64,000 bases of DNA from Sphingobacteriaceae bacterium (GCA_023251725.1 JAHEYG010000001.1:26739-90738); one strand, 5' to 3'. Counted from the stretch's first letter, positions 54,449 to 63,907 are shown. Numbers and translations are program-made. The notes: generated from the sequence alone by a model not told the origin.

Positions 54449-55216
54449 ATGCTTATGAAAAAAATATTTACAATTTGTACCCTTTCATTAATTTCTTTTT
54501 TGAGTTTTTCTCAATCAAGCATGAAGTTAAATCATAAAGCTCCTTTATTTAATCTTCCTAACGACTCAATATTGATAGTTGCAGTAACTGCCAGTACATC
54601 GACTCAGGATCGTATAGATATTCAAAATACGAGTGCAGTAACAAAGACTTTTTTACTGCATAAGATGGTAATTGCTCTTAACAACGCCCCATTAACAGAT
54701 TTAACTTTTTGTTTTGGCGGTGCTTGTTTTGGTGCTGCTACCCAAACCGCTCAGATTACTTTACCAGCCGGAATAAAAGCATCCCAATTAGGCACTAACT
54801 ACTTCGACTTATATGCCGATTACCAGGAAGGAACTTGGGCAGGTTATAGTTATGTAAAATATACTTTTAAAGATGTTGCTAATATGAACGACAGTATGAG
54901 TGTTAGAATTAAATATAATCCCACACTTGCTGGAGTAAAAAGTATTACTAATGTTTTAGAATTCGTTTCTGAGGTTTATCCTAATCCTTCAAACGATAAC
55001 GCTTCTTTATCCATTAGTTTAAAACAAGAAAACGACATAAAAATTCAAATATATAATTGCATTGGTGCCATGGTTTACAATGGCGCTTCCCAAAAATATT
55101 CACCCGGTAAAAATAAAGTTTCAATAAATTGTTCTGATTTTAATTCGGGACTGTACTTTGTTTCAGTATTAGCCGGAGATAGTAAAATTAGCAGGCGATT
55201 AATTGTAAATAAATAA
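54449..55216 (+). CDS. Secreted protein with T9SS type A tail
   Basis: Starting at the ATG at 54449 (a second ATG follows at 54455) gives about 255 aa; the longer TTG-based frame starts inside the preceding terminator and is rejected. A signal peptide (KIFTICTLSLISFLSFSQ) precedes a single beta-rich domain (~30-180) and a T9SS type A tail (VYPNPSNDNASLSI ... SGLYFVSVL). I do not recognise the N-terminal domain. It is a small cargo protein between two Omp28-like genes, with terminators on both sides, so it is transcribed on its own or as read-through. Confidence 0.85.
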   Translation: MLMKKIFTICTLSLISFLSFSQSSMKLNHKAPLFNLPNDSILIVAVTASTSTQDRIDIQNTSAVTKTFLLHKMVIALNNAPLTDLTFCFGGACFGAATQTAQITLPAGIKASQLGTNYFDLYADYQEGTWAGYSYVKYTFKDVANMNDSMSVRIKYNPTLAGVKSITNVLEFVSEVYPNPSNDNASLSISLKQENDIKIQIYNCIGAMVYNGASQKYSPGKNKVSINCSDFNSGLYFVSVLAGDSKISRRLIVNK

Positions 55217-55233
55217 TTTTTCGCCTAAAAAAT

Positions 55234-55267
55234 TAAAGCCTCGCTAAATCAGCGGGGCTTTTTTATT
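55234..55267 (+). terminator. Intrinsic terminator after the small T9SS gene
   Basis: AAAGCCTCGCT-AAATC-AGCGGGGCTTTTTT: a GC-rich stem with one G-T pair and a T run. Confidence 0.85.
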
Positions 55268-55313
55268 TACTCCTTTTTAAATTCTCTAGGATTACTATTT
55301 TAATCGTTATAAA

Positions 55314-55345
55314 ATTGCCATTGAAAAAATAATTCATTACATTTA
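55314..55345 (+). promoter_or_regulatory. Promoter of the second Omp28-like gene
   Basis: ATTG at 55314-55317, a 20-nt spacer and TACATTTA at 55338-55345. It is nearly identical to the corresponding region upstream of 52393, including a following AATTTTTxTAxAA-type leader. Confidence 0.6.
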
Positions 55346-55386
55346 CTTAAGGAAATTTTAATTTTTACAATCTTAAAAACAAAATC

Positions 55387-57285
55387 ATGAAAAAAAAATT
55401 ACTTAGTCTTTTGGCAATTGGATTTATGGGGAATATTGGATTTGCCCAGGTTCAACGGATGGAATTATACGAAGAGTTTACAGGCGAAAATTGTCCGCCT
55501 TGTGCTTCAACCAATCCGGTTATTCAAGTAGTGGCAAATAATAATCCCAATAAAATTATTTTTCTGCATTATCAATGTAATATTCCTACTACACCACCTC
55601 CGGGCTCGCTTTATCAAGATAACCCAAGCGAAGTAGCTACTCGGCAAACCTATTATGCAGTACCTTTTGCACCTTACGCACGTTTAGACGGTTCAATAAT
55701 TGGCGGTGGAGCAAATGCAGGACATGCCGGTTACTTAACTCAGGACACAGTAAATAAATATTATTTGGTTAATGCCCAATTTAATCTTGGAATAACTCAT
55801 ACTGTTACTCCCGCAAATGATTCGGTAAAAATTACAGTAAATATTTCTTGTGCACAAAACACTGTAGGCACTTTAAAACTTCAATTGGCTTTAATTGAAA
55901 CCGAAATACATTTTGCAATACCTCCCGGAACTAATGGCGAAAAAGATTTTTATAATGTTATGCGTAAAATGGTTCCTAACGCCAGTGGTACTGCTTTAGC
56001 GGGAGTGTGGACAGTTGGACAAACGCAAACATTAACTTTCAATGTAAAACTTCCTTCCTATCTTAAAAACCTGACTAAATTAGCAGTAGTTGGTTTTATT
56101 CAAGACGACGCTAATAAAAGAGTTCATCAATCTGCTATTAGCAAACCGGTTCCATTGTTTCTAGACGGTACTGCAAATTCAGTGAATGGAATTTCTGCTT
56201 TTGTTTGTACACCTCCAAATCCTGCATTAGTAATTACCAATGCCGGCGTTACCACCATTAATAACGTTAACGTTTCTTACAAACTTAATGCGGGTTCAGT
56301 TCAAACTGCAACCTATGTTGGTTCTATTTTAAGTTTAGCAAACGCTACACTTAATACGCCAATTGCAGGAATGATTTTTGGAACCAATACTTTAAGCTAT
56401 ACTTTAACTTCTGTAAATGGCGGACCGGATTATTTAGTGAATAATACTTACACCACTTCATTTCTTTACAACGCAAATCCTACCGGAACCTTAACACCTT
56501 ATTCTTACAATTTTATGAATGTTGCTTTTCCGCCGGCTAACTGGTCGTATACAAAAGCAGGATTAACTATGGCAAGATCATCTGTTGGAAATGGAAACGC
56601 CGGATCATTTTATGCGAATTTTTACAATGATCAATTTGGTTACGCCACTCTTACAATGCTTCCGGTTGACTTAACTACCATTACCAACCCTGTGTTATCA
56701 TTTGACAGAGCTTATAGTGGATTTTACGATGTTACTAACGGTCTGTTATACGATACACTAAAAGTTTTTATTTCTACTAATTGCGGAACCAGCTGGACAC
56801 AAATTTACAGCAAAACAAACACCGCTTTAGCAACAGTTCCGACTCAAACTGCTTCTTATACACCACTAAGCGCTGCCGATTGGGCTAATGACAATATTTC
56901 GTTAGCAGCTTATTCGGGTGCTAATAAAGCATTTATTATGTTTTACGGTGGCACCGATTACGGTAATCAATTATATGTAGATAACATTAATGTTAAAGCT
57001 GCTTTAGGCGTTAAAACATTGCAGAATTTGTCGGAGAACGTTAGTTTGTATCCAAATCCTGCCAACGGAAATGCCACTTTATTAATTAATTTATTTACCG
57101 ATGAAAATGTGACCATTAATGTGACGAATACTTTAGGTCAGTTAATTTATACCGGCACTAAAAATGCCAGCATCGGACAAAATACTTTTAATTTAAATTC
57201 AGAAGCTTGGCCAAGTGGTGTGTATAACGTAAGCGTAATGACCACTGAAGGATTTACAACAAAAAAATTAACGATCAGTAAATAA
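55387..57285 (+). CDS. Omp28-like CxxC surface protein with T9SS type A tail, copy 2
   Basis: 632 aa with a signal peptide (LLSLLAIGFMGNIGFAQ). The N-terminal region repeats the EEFTGENCPPC signature of its paralogue, and later segments (LALIETEIHFAIPPGTNGEKDFYN against LVMVEQEIHFASASGTNGEKDFYN, given in part) show it arose by duplication. A T9SS type A tail ends it (LYPNPANGNATLLI ... SGVYNVSVM). The CPPC pair may make it redox-active. A terminator follows; it is not in an operon with the next gene. Confidence 0.9.
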   Translation: MKKKLLSLLAIGFMGNIGFAQVQRMELYEEFTGENCPPCASTNPVIQVVANNNPNKIIFLHYQCNIPTTPPPGSLYQDNPSEVATRQTYYAVPFAPYARLDGSIIGGGANAGHAGYLTQDTVNKYYLVNAQFNLGITHTVTPANDSVKITVNISCAQNTVGTLKLQLALIETEIHFAIPPGTNGEKDFYNVMRKMVPNASGTALAGVWTVGQTQTLTFNVKLPSYLKNLTKLAVVGFIQDDANKRVHQSAISKPVPLFLDGTANSVNGISAFVCTPPNPALVITNAGVTTINNVNVSYKLNAGSVQTATYVGSILSLANATLNTPIAGMIFGTNTLSYTLTSVNGGPDYLVNNTYTTSFLYNANPTGTLTPYSYNFMNVAFPPANWSYTKAGLTMARSSVGNGNAGSFYANFYNDQFGYATLTMLPVDLTTITNPVLSFDRAYSGFYDVTNGLLYDTLKVFISTNCGTSWTQIYSKTNTALATVPTQTASYTPLSAADWANDNISLAAYSGANKAFIMFYGGTDYGNQLYVDNINVKAALGVKTLQNLSENVSLYPNPANGNATLLINLFTDENVTINVTNTLGQLIYTGTKNASIGQNTFNLNSEAWPSGVYNVSVMTTEGFTTKKLTISK

Positions 57286-57309
57286 AATATTTTAATTTTA
57301 CATTTGTAA

Positions 57310-57341
57310 GAGCCCTGACGAAAATCGTCGGGGCTTTTTTT
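57310..57341 (+). terminator. Intrinsic terminator after the second Omp28-like gene
   Basis: AGCCCTGACG-AAAA-TCGTCGGGGCT followed by TTTTTT: a strong stem-loop with a T run. Confidence 0.88.
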
Positions 57342-57388
57342 ATAGCGAAATTTTTGCTTTCTTTGTGTAGCAAAATTTAAAATTTATT

Positions 57389-58393
57389 ATGGAATTATAT
57401 TTAGACTCGGCCAATCTTAAAGAAATTGAAGAAGGTTTTAAACTCGGTTTTTTAAACGGATTAACCACCACCCCCACCTTCATGCAAAAAGAAGGAATTG
57501 CCGATGTGGATGGCACTATTGTTAAACTCAGCAAAATGGTTCCGGTTTTACAAATTGAAGCGCTCGGAAATACTGCCGAAGAAGTATTAAAAGAAGCCGA
57601 ACGCCAATTGGCATTGGGCTTAGATGCTAAAAAAACAGTTTTTAAAATTCCGGTTTCTCTTGAAGGCGTTCGCGCCTGCAAAATGTTACGCAATAAAGGC
57701 TATTTGGTAAATGTGCATTTGGTGTATACTTTGCAGCAAGCTTACATGGCCATGCAAGCGGGCGCCTCGTATGTTTGTCCGCTCGTTGGGCGTTTGCAAG
57801 ATCAGGGGCACGATGCATTAAGTTTGGTAGAACAATGTGTGGATGCCGTTGAATATTACGGATACGATACTAAAATAATGTTTTCATCGGTGCGCAATGC
57901 CGAGCACGTTAGAAACGCCATTAATATTGGTGTACACACCATTACTGTGCCGCTAAAAGTTTTAAAACAATTAACCGAAAATAATTTTACTACTTTAGGC
58001 ACCGAACAATTTATTACAGATACTCGTTTGATGACCGTTAGAGTAAAAGAAGCCATTAACGGCATTAATCCGGTAGTAAAAGCAAGCACCAACATTACCG
58101 AAGCCATAATTAAAATGACAGAATTTGGTTTTGGTGCAATTACCGTAGTGAATGATGATGGAAGTGTTAGAGGTGTTTTTACAGATGGTGCTTTGCGCAG
58201 ATTGATTGGTGAAAAAGGAAGAGATGTTTTACAAAAAAAATTATCTGACTTAACTTATGCTAATCCCATTTCTATTGACGCCAATATTTTATTGAATGAA
58301 GCCAATGCGTTATTTAAAAAAACTAATGTAGATACTATTTTGGTTACCGAAAATGGCAAACCAATTGGGATGCTGGATATACAGGATATTTAA
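57389..58393 (+). CDS. Transaldolase/fructose-6-phosphate aldolase-like protein fused to a CBS pair
   Basis: Residues 1-~215 follow the fructose-6-phosphate aldolase (FSA) fold: Asp6, GLTTTPT (24-30) and the Schiff-base Lys86 in FKIPVS. The usual Asn of TTNPS is Thr28, and the usual Tyr of the APYVNR motif is Leu (CPLVGR), so the substrate may differ from that of FSA. Residues ~222-334 are two CBS domains of the KdsD type (GVFTDGALRRLI), which commonly bind a nucleotide or sugar-nucleotide ligand. The next gene is a KdsC-like phosphatase 14 nt downstream. Together they suggest an allosterically controlled sugar-phosphate step; the reaction is unknown. Confidence 0.8.
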   Translation: MELYLDSANLKEIEEGFKLGFLNGLTTTPTFMQKEGIADVDGTIVKLSKMVPVLQIEALGNTAEEVLKEAERQLALGLDAKKTVFKIPVSLEGVRACKMLRNKGYLVNVHLVYTLQQAYMAMQAGASYVCPLVGRLQDQGHDALSLVEQCVDAVEYYGYDTKIMFSSVRNAEHVRNAINIGVHTITVPLKVLKQLTENNFTTLGTEQFITDTRLMTVRVKEAINGINPVVKASTNITEAIIKMTEFGFGAITVVNDDGSVRGVFTDGALRRLIGEKGRDVLQKKLSDLTYANPISIDANILLNEANALFKKTNVDTILVTENGKPIGMLDIQDI

Positions 58394-58407
58394 TTTCTTC
58401 CCGTCTA

Positions 58408-59109
58408 ATGGATTTTTTAAAAGCCTTCGAAAATAATGGCGCCAAACTTTTAGTTACGTCACACGATTTTAATTCGAAACTACAATCTATAAAAGTTTTT
58501 GTTTTTGATTGGGATGGTGTTTTTACCGATGGCAGTAAAGATTTTGAAATGCAAAGTCGGTTTAACGAAGTTGATTCGATGGGAACAAACTTATTGCGCT
58601 TTTGTTTTTTTTTAAGATTCAATCAAATTCCCGTTACAGCTATTATCTCCGGCGAAAATAATAGGGCGGCATTTACTTTTGTTAATCGCGAATGTTTTCA
58701 TGCTAATTATTTTAAAGTGGCAAATAAAATTGAAGCCGCCAATCATTTATGCAAAACATTTAATATCTCTTTAAATGAGATAGCCTATGTATTTGATGAT
58801 GTGTTGGATTTGAGTATCGCGCAAAGTTGCGGACTCCGAATTTTTATTCCCCGCAAGGGAAACCCGCTTTTTAACGAATATGTTATTAAAAATAAACTGG
58901 CCGATTATATAACGGCTTCCGAAAGCGGAGATTACGCAGTTCGCGAAACCTGCGAATTACTGATGGGCACTTATAAATTATACGACGAGGTAATTAAGCA
59001 ACGAACAAACTATTCCGAAAAATACGATCAGTACATTCAATTAAGGCGCGCTACTGCTGTAAGGCATTTTACTTCGGTAGAAGGAATTATTTGTGAAAGT
59101 AAAAGTTAA
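58408..59109 (+). CDS. KdsC-like HAD-family phosphatase
   Basis: 233 aa. The nucleophile motif FVFDWDGVFTDG (Asp34, Asp36) and ISGENNRAA (motif II/III) match the KDO-8-phosphate phosphatase family; the acid motif is YVFDDVLDLS. It has an N-terminal extension of ~29 residues before the nucleophile strand and a C-terminal tail, so it is longer than KdsC (~180 aa). It lies 14 nt after the transaldolase-like/CBS gene. It probably dephosphorylates the product of that enzyme or a related sugar acid. Confidence 0.8.
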   Translation: MDFLKAFENNGAKLLVTSHDFNSKLQSIKVFVFDWDGVFTDGSKDFEMQSRFNEVDSMGTNLLRFCFFLRFNQIPVTAIISGENNRAAFTFVNRECFHANYFKVANKIEAANHLCKTFNISLNEIAYVFDDVLDLSIAQSCGLRIFIPRKGNPLFNEYVIKNKLADYITASESGDYAVRETCELLMGTYKLYDEVIKQRTNYSEKYDQYIQLRRATAVRHFTSVEGIICESKS

Positions 59110-59128
59110 TTTATTTCACCAGGGCGAA

Positions 59129-60934
59129 ATGAAAAAATTACTCCTCTTTATTATCTTATTTTTTTCAAGTCTCGCTTATTGCCAAAACCGAACAGTTCTT
59201 GATAGTTTATCACAGAAATTTGATACCACTAATAACGACTCCCTAAAAGCAATTTTAATGGATGGTATATTTTATGAATACCTTTTTCGCGATATTAAAA
59301 AGGCTAGAGAATGTGCGCTTGCGCAAATTAATCTGGCTCATAAAATAAATTTTAAATTTGCCATTTTAGGCGGATTGATGAATCTGGGTACAGTTTATCG
59401 ACAGGAAGGCGACGATAAAGAGGCACTGAAATATTATTTGCAGTGCTTAGAGATAGGCCGCAAAATAAAATACAATCTGTCGCCCCTTTATATTAATATT
59501 GCCATAGTGTATGAAGACTTAAAACTTTATAATAAATCGTTAGAATATGATTTAAAGGTTTTAAAATTAAACCGTGAAAAAATAGACACTACTTCTACAG
59601 AAAACAAAAGAATATTAATCGTTATTTACAACAATCTGGGAACCGATTATTACAATTTAAAAGATTATCAAAGGTCGTTAAAATATTATTTTGCCGGAAT
59701 TAAAAAAGCAAGAGTAGAAAACAATAAAGAAGCTCTGGCGGTTACCTATGGAAATATTGGCACAAATTATTTTAATTTAAAGTTGTACGATAAAGCGTTA
59801 GATGCTCACAAACAATCGTTACAAATTGCCGAGGAAATTAATAGTGTTTCTGATATTGCCGAAGCCCGTTTAAACATTGGCATTTTACATAATGCCATTG
59901 AAAATTATGCTATTGCCTTAAATTACCTCGAGAAAACTTTAGTTACCGTGTATAGTTCCGGAGACAAACTTCAGATTTTAGCTATTTATAAAAATATAAT
60001 AAACTCTTACCACGGTTTAAAAGATTTTAAAAACAAAAGTATTTACCTTTCTAAATACATGGCGCTTAACGATTCTATTTTTACAGAAGAAAAAACAGCT
60101 CAGCTTTCTCATATACGCACTAAATTTGAAACCGAGGAAAAGGAAAAAGAGAATACCATTCTTTCGGATAAAAATAAAATTCAATTCCTCCAACTCAAAA
60201 ATAAAAATTATTTAATGCTAAGTTTGGGATTGCTTTTTTTGATAACCGTTATCGTTTCGATGTTATTGTTTCGTCAGAATAAATTAAGGTCAGAACAAAA
60301 AGCCATTCAGCTCGAACAAAAATTATTGCGTTCACAAATGAATCCGCATTTTATTTTTAATTCGCTGGCCACCATTGAAAGTTTTATTTATGAGAATCAA
60401 CCCAAAGAAGCAGGCCGTTATTTATCGGATTTTGCCCGGTTGATGCGCCTCATTTTAGAAAACTCAACAGTAGAATATATCAGCCTTGCAAAAGAAATTA
60501 AAACGCTTGAATACTATCTGGTATTGCAAAAGCTGCGACTCGACGACAATTTAAAATTTACTATTCACGTTGATGAAAATTTAGATTCCGAATTGGTAAT
60601 GGTGCCGCCTATGCTCACACAACCTTTTATTGAAAATGCCATAGAGCATGGATTTAGGGGCAGCCAGCAAACAGGAAATATTTTAGTGTCGTTTAAACAA
60701 TTAAACGAACAGCTTTTGGTTGAGGTAGACGATAACGGAGTAGGAATTAATAAAGCCATGCAAACCGAAGAAAAAAATAAAAAACACAAATCAATGGCTA
60801 TGCAAATTACCAAAGAACGTTTATCGGTTTTAAACCGTTCTAAAAAACAAAAACTTACTTTCTCAATTTCAGATATTTCTGATTCCGATAAGCAAACCAC
60901 GGGTACAAAAGTTGTTTTTTCGATTCCACTGTAA
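59129..60934 (+). CDS. TPR-repeat LytS-type sensor histidine kinase, copy 1
   Basis: The ATG at 59129 gives 601 aa and a signal peptide (LLLFIILFFSSLAYCQ); the longer GTG-based frame starts inside the phosphatase gene and is rejected. An exported TPR solenoid (~30-330) and a membrane helix (NYLMLSLGLLFLITVIVSMLLF, ~365) precede the cytoplasmic His-kinase region with RSQMNPHFIFNSLATIESF (His407) and an HATPase domain. It senses an extracytoplasmic signal through TPRs and probably phosphorylates the LytTR regulator at 63073. Its kinase half is almost identical to that of the next gene. Confidence 0.9.
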   Translation: MKKLLLFIILFFSSLAYCQNRTVLDSLSQKFDTTNNDSLKAILMDGIFYEYLFRDIKKARECALAQINLAHKINFKFAILGGLMNLGTVYRQEGDDKEALKYYLQCLEIGRKIKYNLSPLYINIAIVYEDLKLYNKSLEYDLKVLKLNREKIDTTSTENKRILIVIYNNLGTDYYNLKDYQRSLKYYFAGIKKARVENNKEALAVTYGNIGTNYFNLKLYDKALDAHKQSLQIAEEINSVSDIAEARLNIGILHNAIENYAIALNYLEKTLVTVYSSGDKLQILAIYKNIINSYHGLKDFKNKSIYLSKYMALNDSIFTEEKTAQLSHIRTKFETEEKEKENTILSDKNKIQFLQLKNKNYLMLSLGLLFLITVIVSMLLFRQNKLRSEQKAIQLEQKLLRSQMNPHFIFNSLATIESFIYENQPKEAGRYLSDFARLMRLILENSTVEYISLAKEIKTLEYYLVLQKLRLDDNLKFTIHVDENLDSELVMVPPMLTQPFIENAIEHGFRGSQQTGNILVSFKQLNEQLLVEVDDNGVGINKAMQTEEKNKKHKSMAMQITKERLSVLNRSKKQKLTFSISDISDSDKQTTGTKVVFSIPL

Positions 60935-60936
60935 AA

Positions 60937-63042
60937 TTGAAAAATTTACTAATTTTACTTATTGCTTTCTCCATAAATAATCATATTCATAAGCGAAAAA
61001 ATAGGTTCTTATTTGTTTTTTTGTTTTTATTGATGCGGACCTTTTGCCAAAATGATACGCCCGTTGATAGTTTAACCAAGCTATTGCAGATAGCGAAAGA
61101 AGATACAAATAAGGTAAAAACTCTAAACAAATTAAGCTGGGAATATTGCATAATAAGCAATTACAATAAAGCGATGTTAATGGCTCTGGAAGCAAAAAAA
61201 CTGGGAGAAAAGCTGGCTTTTACAAAAGGGCATGCCGTTGCTTTGAGTTGCGTTGGTAAAATTTATTACTATATGGGTAATTTGTCATTCGCTAACGAAT
61301 ATCAATTTAAAGCCTTAAAATTATTCGAACAAATTAATGACAAAAAAAATATTGCCATTTCGCTAAATGCTCTTGGAACGGTTTATAAAGAACAGGGCAA
61401 TTACGAGATGGCCCTGCAATATCTTTCTAAATCATTAAAAATAAACGAAGAACTTAAAAATAAAAGCGGTATTTCTTCTTCGTTAACCAATATCGGAAAC
61501 ATATATAACTCTAAGGGCGATTATACAAAAGCCCTCGATTATTATTTAAAATCGCTAAAGATAAAAGAAGAACTTGGCGATAAAAATGGAATTGCAGGAT
61601 TGTATACAAACATGGGCAATATTTATTATCTCCTTGGTGATTATTCTAAAGCTTTAGATAGGCAACTTAATGCCTTAAAATTATTCGAAGAAATAAATAA
61701 TAAAAAAAACATTGCCAACTCTTTAAATGCTATCGGAAATCTTTATTATGCGGGTGCTGATTATTCGAAAGCTTTAGAATATCAATTCAAATCCATAAAA
61801 ATAAAAGAAGAAATTGGTGATAAAAAGGGCCTTGCCGTTGCATTTGATAATGTTGGAGCCGTGTATCAAAAACAAAAAGATTATCCCAAAGCATTAGAAT
61901 TTCATTTTAAATCGTTAAAAATACAAGAAGAAGTGGGTGATAAACAAAACATGTCTACCTTATTAAATAACATTGGAAATATTTATTTAGAAAAAAAAGA
62001 TTACGGAAAGGCGATTAGTTTTTGTGATAAAAGTTTAAAAATCGCCAAAGAAATTTATTCGCTCGAAGATGTTAAAGAAACCGCATTTACACTTAGCGAA
62101 ATATATGAACAAATGCATAATGGTAATAAATCTCTTGAATATTATAAATTATTTGTTACCGCAAAGGATAGCCTCTTTAACGAAGAAAATACAAAAAAAA
62201 CAGTTCGCCTCGAAATGCAATTTGATTTCGATAAAAAAGAAGCGGCCGCTAAACTGGAAAAAGAAAATTTATCGAATCAAAATAAAATTCAATTCCTCCA
62301 ACTTAAAAATAAAAATTATGTCATGCTAAGTTTGGGATTGCTTTTTTTGATAACCGTTATTGTTTCGATGTTATTATTTCGCCAAAATAAATTACGCTCC
62401 GAACAAAAAGCAATACAACTCGAGCAAAAATTACTGCGTTCGCAAATGAATCCGCATTTTATTTTTAATTCGCTGACTACCATCGAAAGCTTTATTTATG
62501 AAAATCAACCCAAAGAAGCCGGTCGTTATTTATCGGATTTTGCACGGCTCATGCGACTCATCCTCGAAAATTCTACGGTAGAATATATAAGTTTAACCAA
62601 AGAAATTAAAACGCTTGAATATTATCTAACACTGCAAAAATTACGGCTCGACGATAATTTAAAATTTACCATTCACGTCGATGAAAATTTAGATCCCGAA
62701 TTGGTAATGGTTCCTCCCATGTTAACGCAACCTTTTATAGAAAATGCCATTGAGCACGGATTTAGAGGCAGCTCGCAAACCGGAAATATTTTAGTTTCAT
62801 TTAAACAATTAAACGAACAATTAATTGTAGAAGTTGAAGATAACGGCATGGGAATTAATAGAGCCTTGCAAACCGAAGAAAAAAATAAAAAACACAAATC
62901 AATGGCCATGCAAATTACCAAAGAACGCTTGTCGGTTTTAAACCGTTCTAAAAAACAGAAACTCACTTTCTCGATTTCCGATATTTCTGATTCCGATAAG
63001 CAAACCACAGGTACAAAAGTTGTTTTTTCGATTCCTTTATAA
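60937..63042 (+). CDS. TPR-repeat LytS-type sensor histidine kinase, copy 2
   Basis: 701 aa. TTG start immediately after the previous stop (2-nt gap); the N-terminal region contains a hydrophobic export segment (FLFVFLFLLMRTFCQ). About eight TPR units of 40 residues follow (for example ALNALGTVYKEQGNYEMALQYL), more regular than in copy 1. After the same membrane helix, the kinase (His507 in NPHFIFNSLTTIESF) and HATPase domains match copy 1 nearly residue for residue. Same operon as copy 1; divergent sensors with shared kinase output. Confidence 0.9.
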   Translation: MKNLLILLIAFSINNHIHKRKNRFLFVFLFLLMRTFCQNDTPVDSLTKLLQIAKEDTNKVKTLNKLSWEYCIISNYNKAMLMALEAKKLGEKLAFTKGHAVALSCVGKIYYYMGNLSFANEYQFKALKLFEQINDKKNIAISLNALGTVYKEQGNYEMALQYLSKSLKINEELKNKSGISSSLTNIGNIYNSKGDYTKALDYYLKSLKIKEELGDKNGIAGLYTNMGNIYYLLGDYSKALDRQLNALKLFEEINNKKNIANSLNAIGNLYYAGADYSKALEYQFKSIKIKEEIGDKKGLAVAFDNVGAVYQKQKDYPKALEFHFKSLKIQEEVGDKQNMSTLLNNIGNIYLEKKDYGKAISFCDKSLKIAKEIYSLEDVKETAFTLSEIYEQMHNGNKSLEYYKLFVTAKDSLFNEENTKKTVRLEMQFDFDKKEAAAKLEKENLSNQNKIQFLQLKNKNYVMLSLGLLFLITVIVSMLLFRQNKLRSEQKAIQLEQKLLRSQMNPHFIFNSLTTIESFIYENQPKEAGRYLSDFARLMRLILENSTVEYISLTKEIKTLEYYLTLQKLRLDDNLKFTIHVDENLDPELVMVPPMLTQPFIENAIEHGFRGSSQTGNILVSFKQLNEQLIVEVEDNGMGINRALQTEEKNKKHKSMAMQITKERLSVLNRSKKQKLTFSISDISDSDKQTTGTKVVFSIPL

Positions 63043-63072
63043 TGAATTGAAGTATTTTGCTATATTTACTAC

Positions 63073-63825
63073 ATGTTACCGCTCAAAATAATTATTGTTG
63101 ATGATGAAAAAAGAATAAGAACTTCTTTACAACATCTTTTAAGTATGTATTATCCTTCTGCTACCGTAGTTGCAGAAGCCGGTGATGTAGAAACCGGAGT
63201 AACAGAAATTCAAAAACATAAACCCGATGTGGTTTTATTAGATATTAAAATGCCCGGCGGCTCCGGTTTCGATCTCGTGCAAAAATTAAGTCCGATTACT
63301 TTCAAAATTATTTTCATCACTGCCTTCGATAAATACGCTGTACAAGCATTTAAATTCAGCGCACTCGATTATTTATTAAAACCGGTAAATCCCGATGAAC
63401 TTGTAAGCGCCCTTCAAAAAGCAGAACATCAAATCGAAACCGAAGAAATAAGTTTGAAACTAAATACTTTTATTGGTAACATGACCGGTAAAAATAACGA
63501 GCAAAAAAAAATAGTGCTCAATACTCAAAATACCGTTCACGTATTAAATATAACCGATATCATTCGCTGCGAAGCCGACCGCAATTACACACGCTTTATT
63601 CTTAATGCAGGTAAAAATATTTTAGTCACCGGTTCATTGCAGAAGTACGACGATATATTATGTCCGGTTGGTTTTTTCAGATCTCATCATTCTCACTTAA
63701 TTAATTTATCGTATATCGACCGTTTAGAAAAACAAAATGCCGAACTGGTAATGAAAGATGGTTCCATTGTACCTTTAGCCACCCGCAAAAAGGACGATTT
63801 GCTTGAACTTTTAGGGAAAATATAG
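63073..63825 (+). CDS. LytTR-family response regulator
   Basis: 250 aa. The receiver domain has the acidic pair at Asp10/Asp11 (IIVDDEKRI) and phospho-acceptor Asp57 (VVLLDIKMPG). The LytTR DNA-binding domain is at ~150-250 (IRCEADRNYTRFIL ... FRSHHSHLINLSYI ... PLATRKKDDL). Partner of one or both TPR kinases. It starts 30 nt after the second kinase. It is followed by a long inverted repeat and a 20-bp-spaced repeat array at the window end. Confidence 0.95.
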   Translation: MLPLKIIIVDDEKRIRTSLQHLLSMYYPSATVVAEAGDVETGVTEIQKHKPDVVLLDIKMPGGSGFDLVQKLSPITFKIIFITAFDKYAVQAFKFSALDYLLKPVNPDELVSALQKAEHQIETEEISLKLNTFIGNMTGKNNEQKKIVLNTQNTVHVLNITDIIRCEADRNYTRFILNAGKNILVTGSLQKYDDILCPVGFFRSHHSHLINLSYIDRLEKQNAELVMKDGSIVPLATRKKDDLLELLGKI

Positions 63826-63899
63826 CCCATCCCATCCTTCCCAAAGGGAAGGAGAAAGACTAAAAAATTGCCCCTTCCCTTTGGGAAGGATGGGATGGG
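63826..63899. repeat. Perfect 27-bp inverted repeat with internal palindromes
   Basis: Positions 63826-63852 and 63873-63899 are exact complements, with a 20-nt spacer. Each arm contains its own palindrome (CCTTCCC-AAA-GGGAAGG). No T run follows, so intrinsic termination is uncertain. CCTTCCC/GGGATGGG-type palindromes are dispersed in Bacteroidota genomes, so this may be one of a family. Confidence 0.7.
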
Positions 63900-63907
63900 T
63901 ATTACGC

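Noticed and set aside
61260-62090. ~120-bp periodic sequence
   Set aside because: Explained by 40-residue TPR units in the second sensor kinase.
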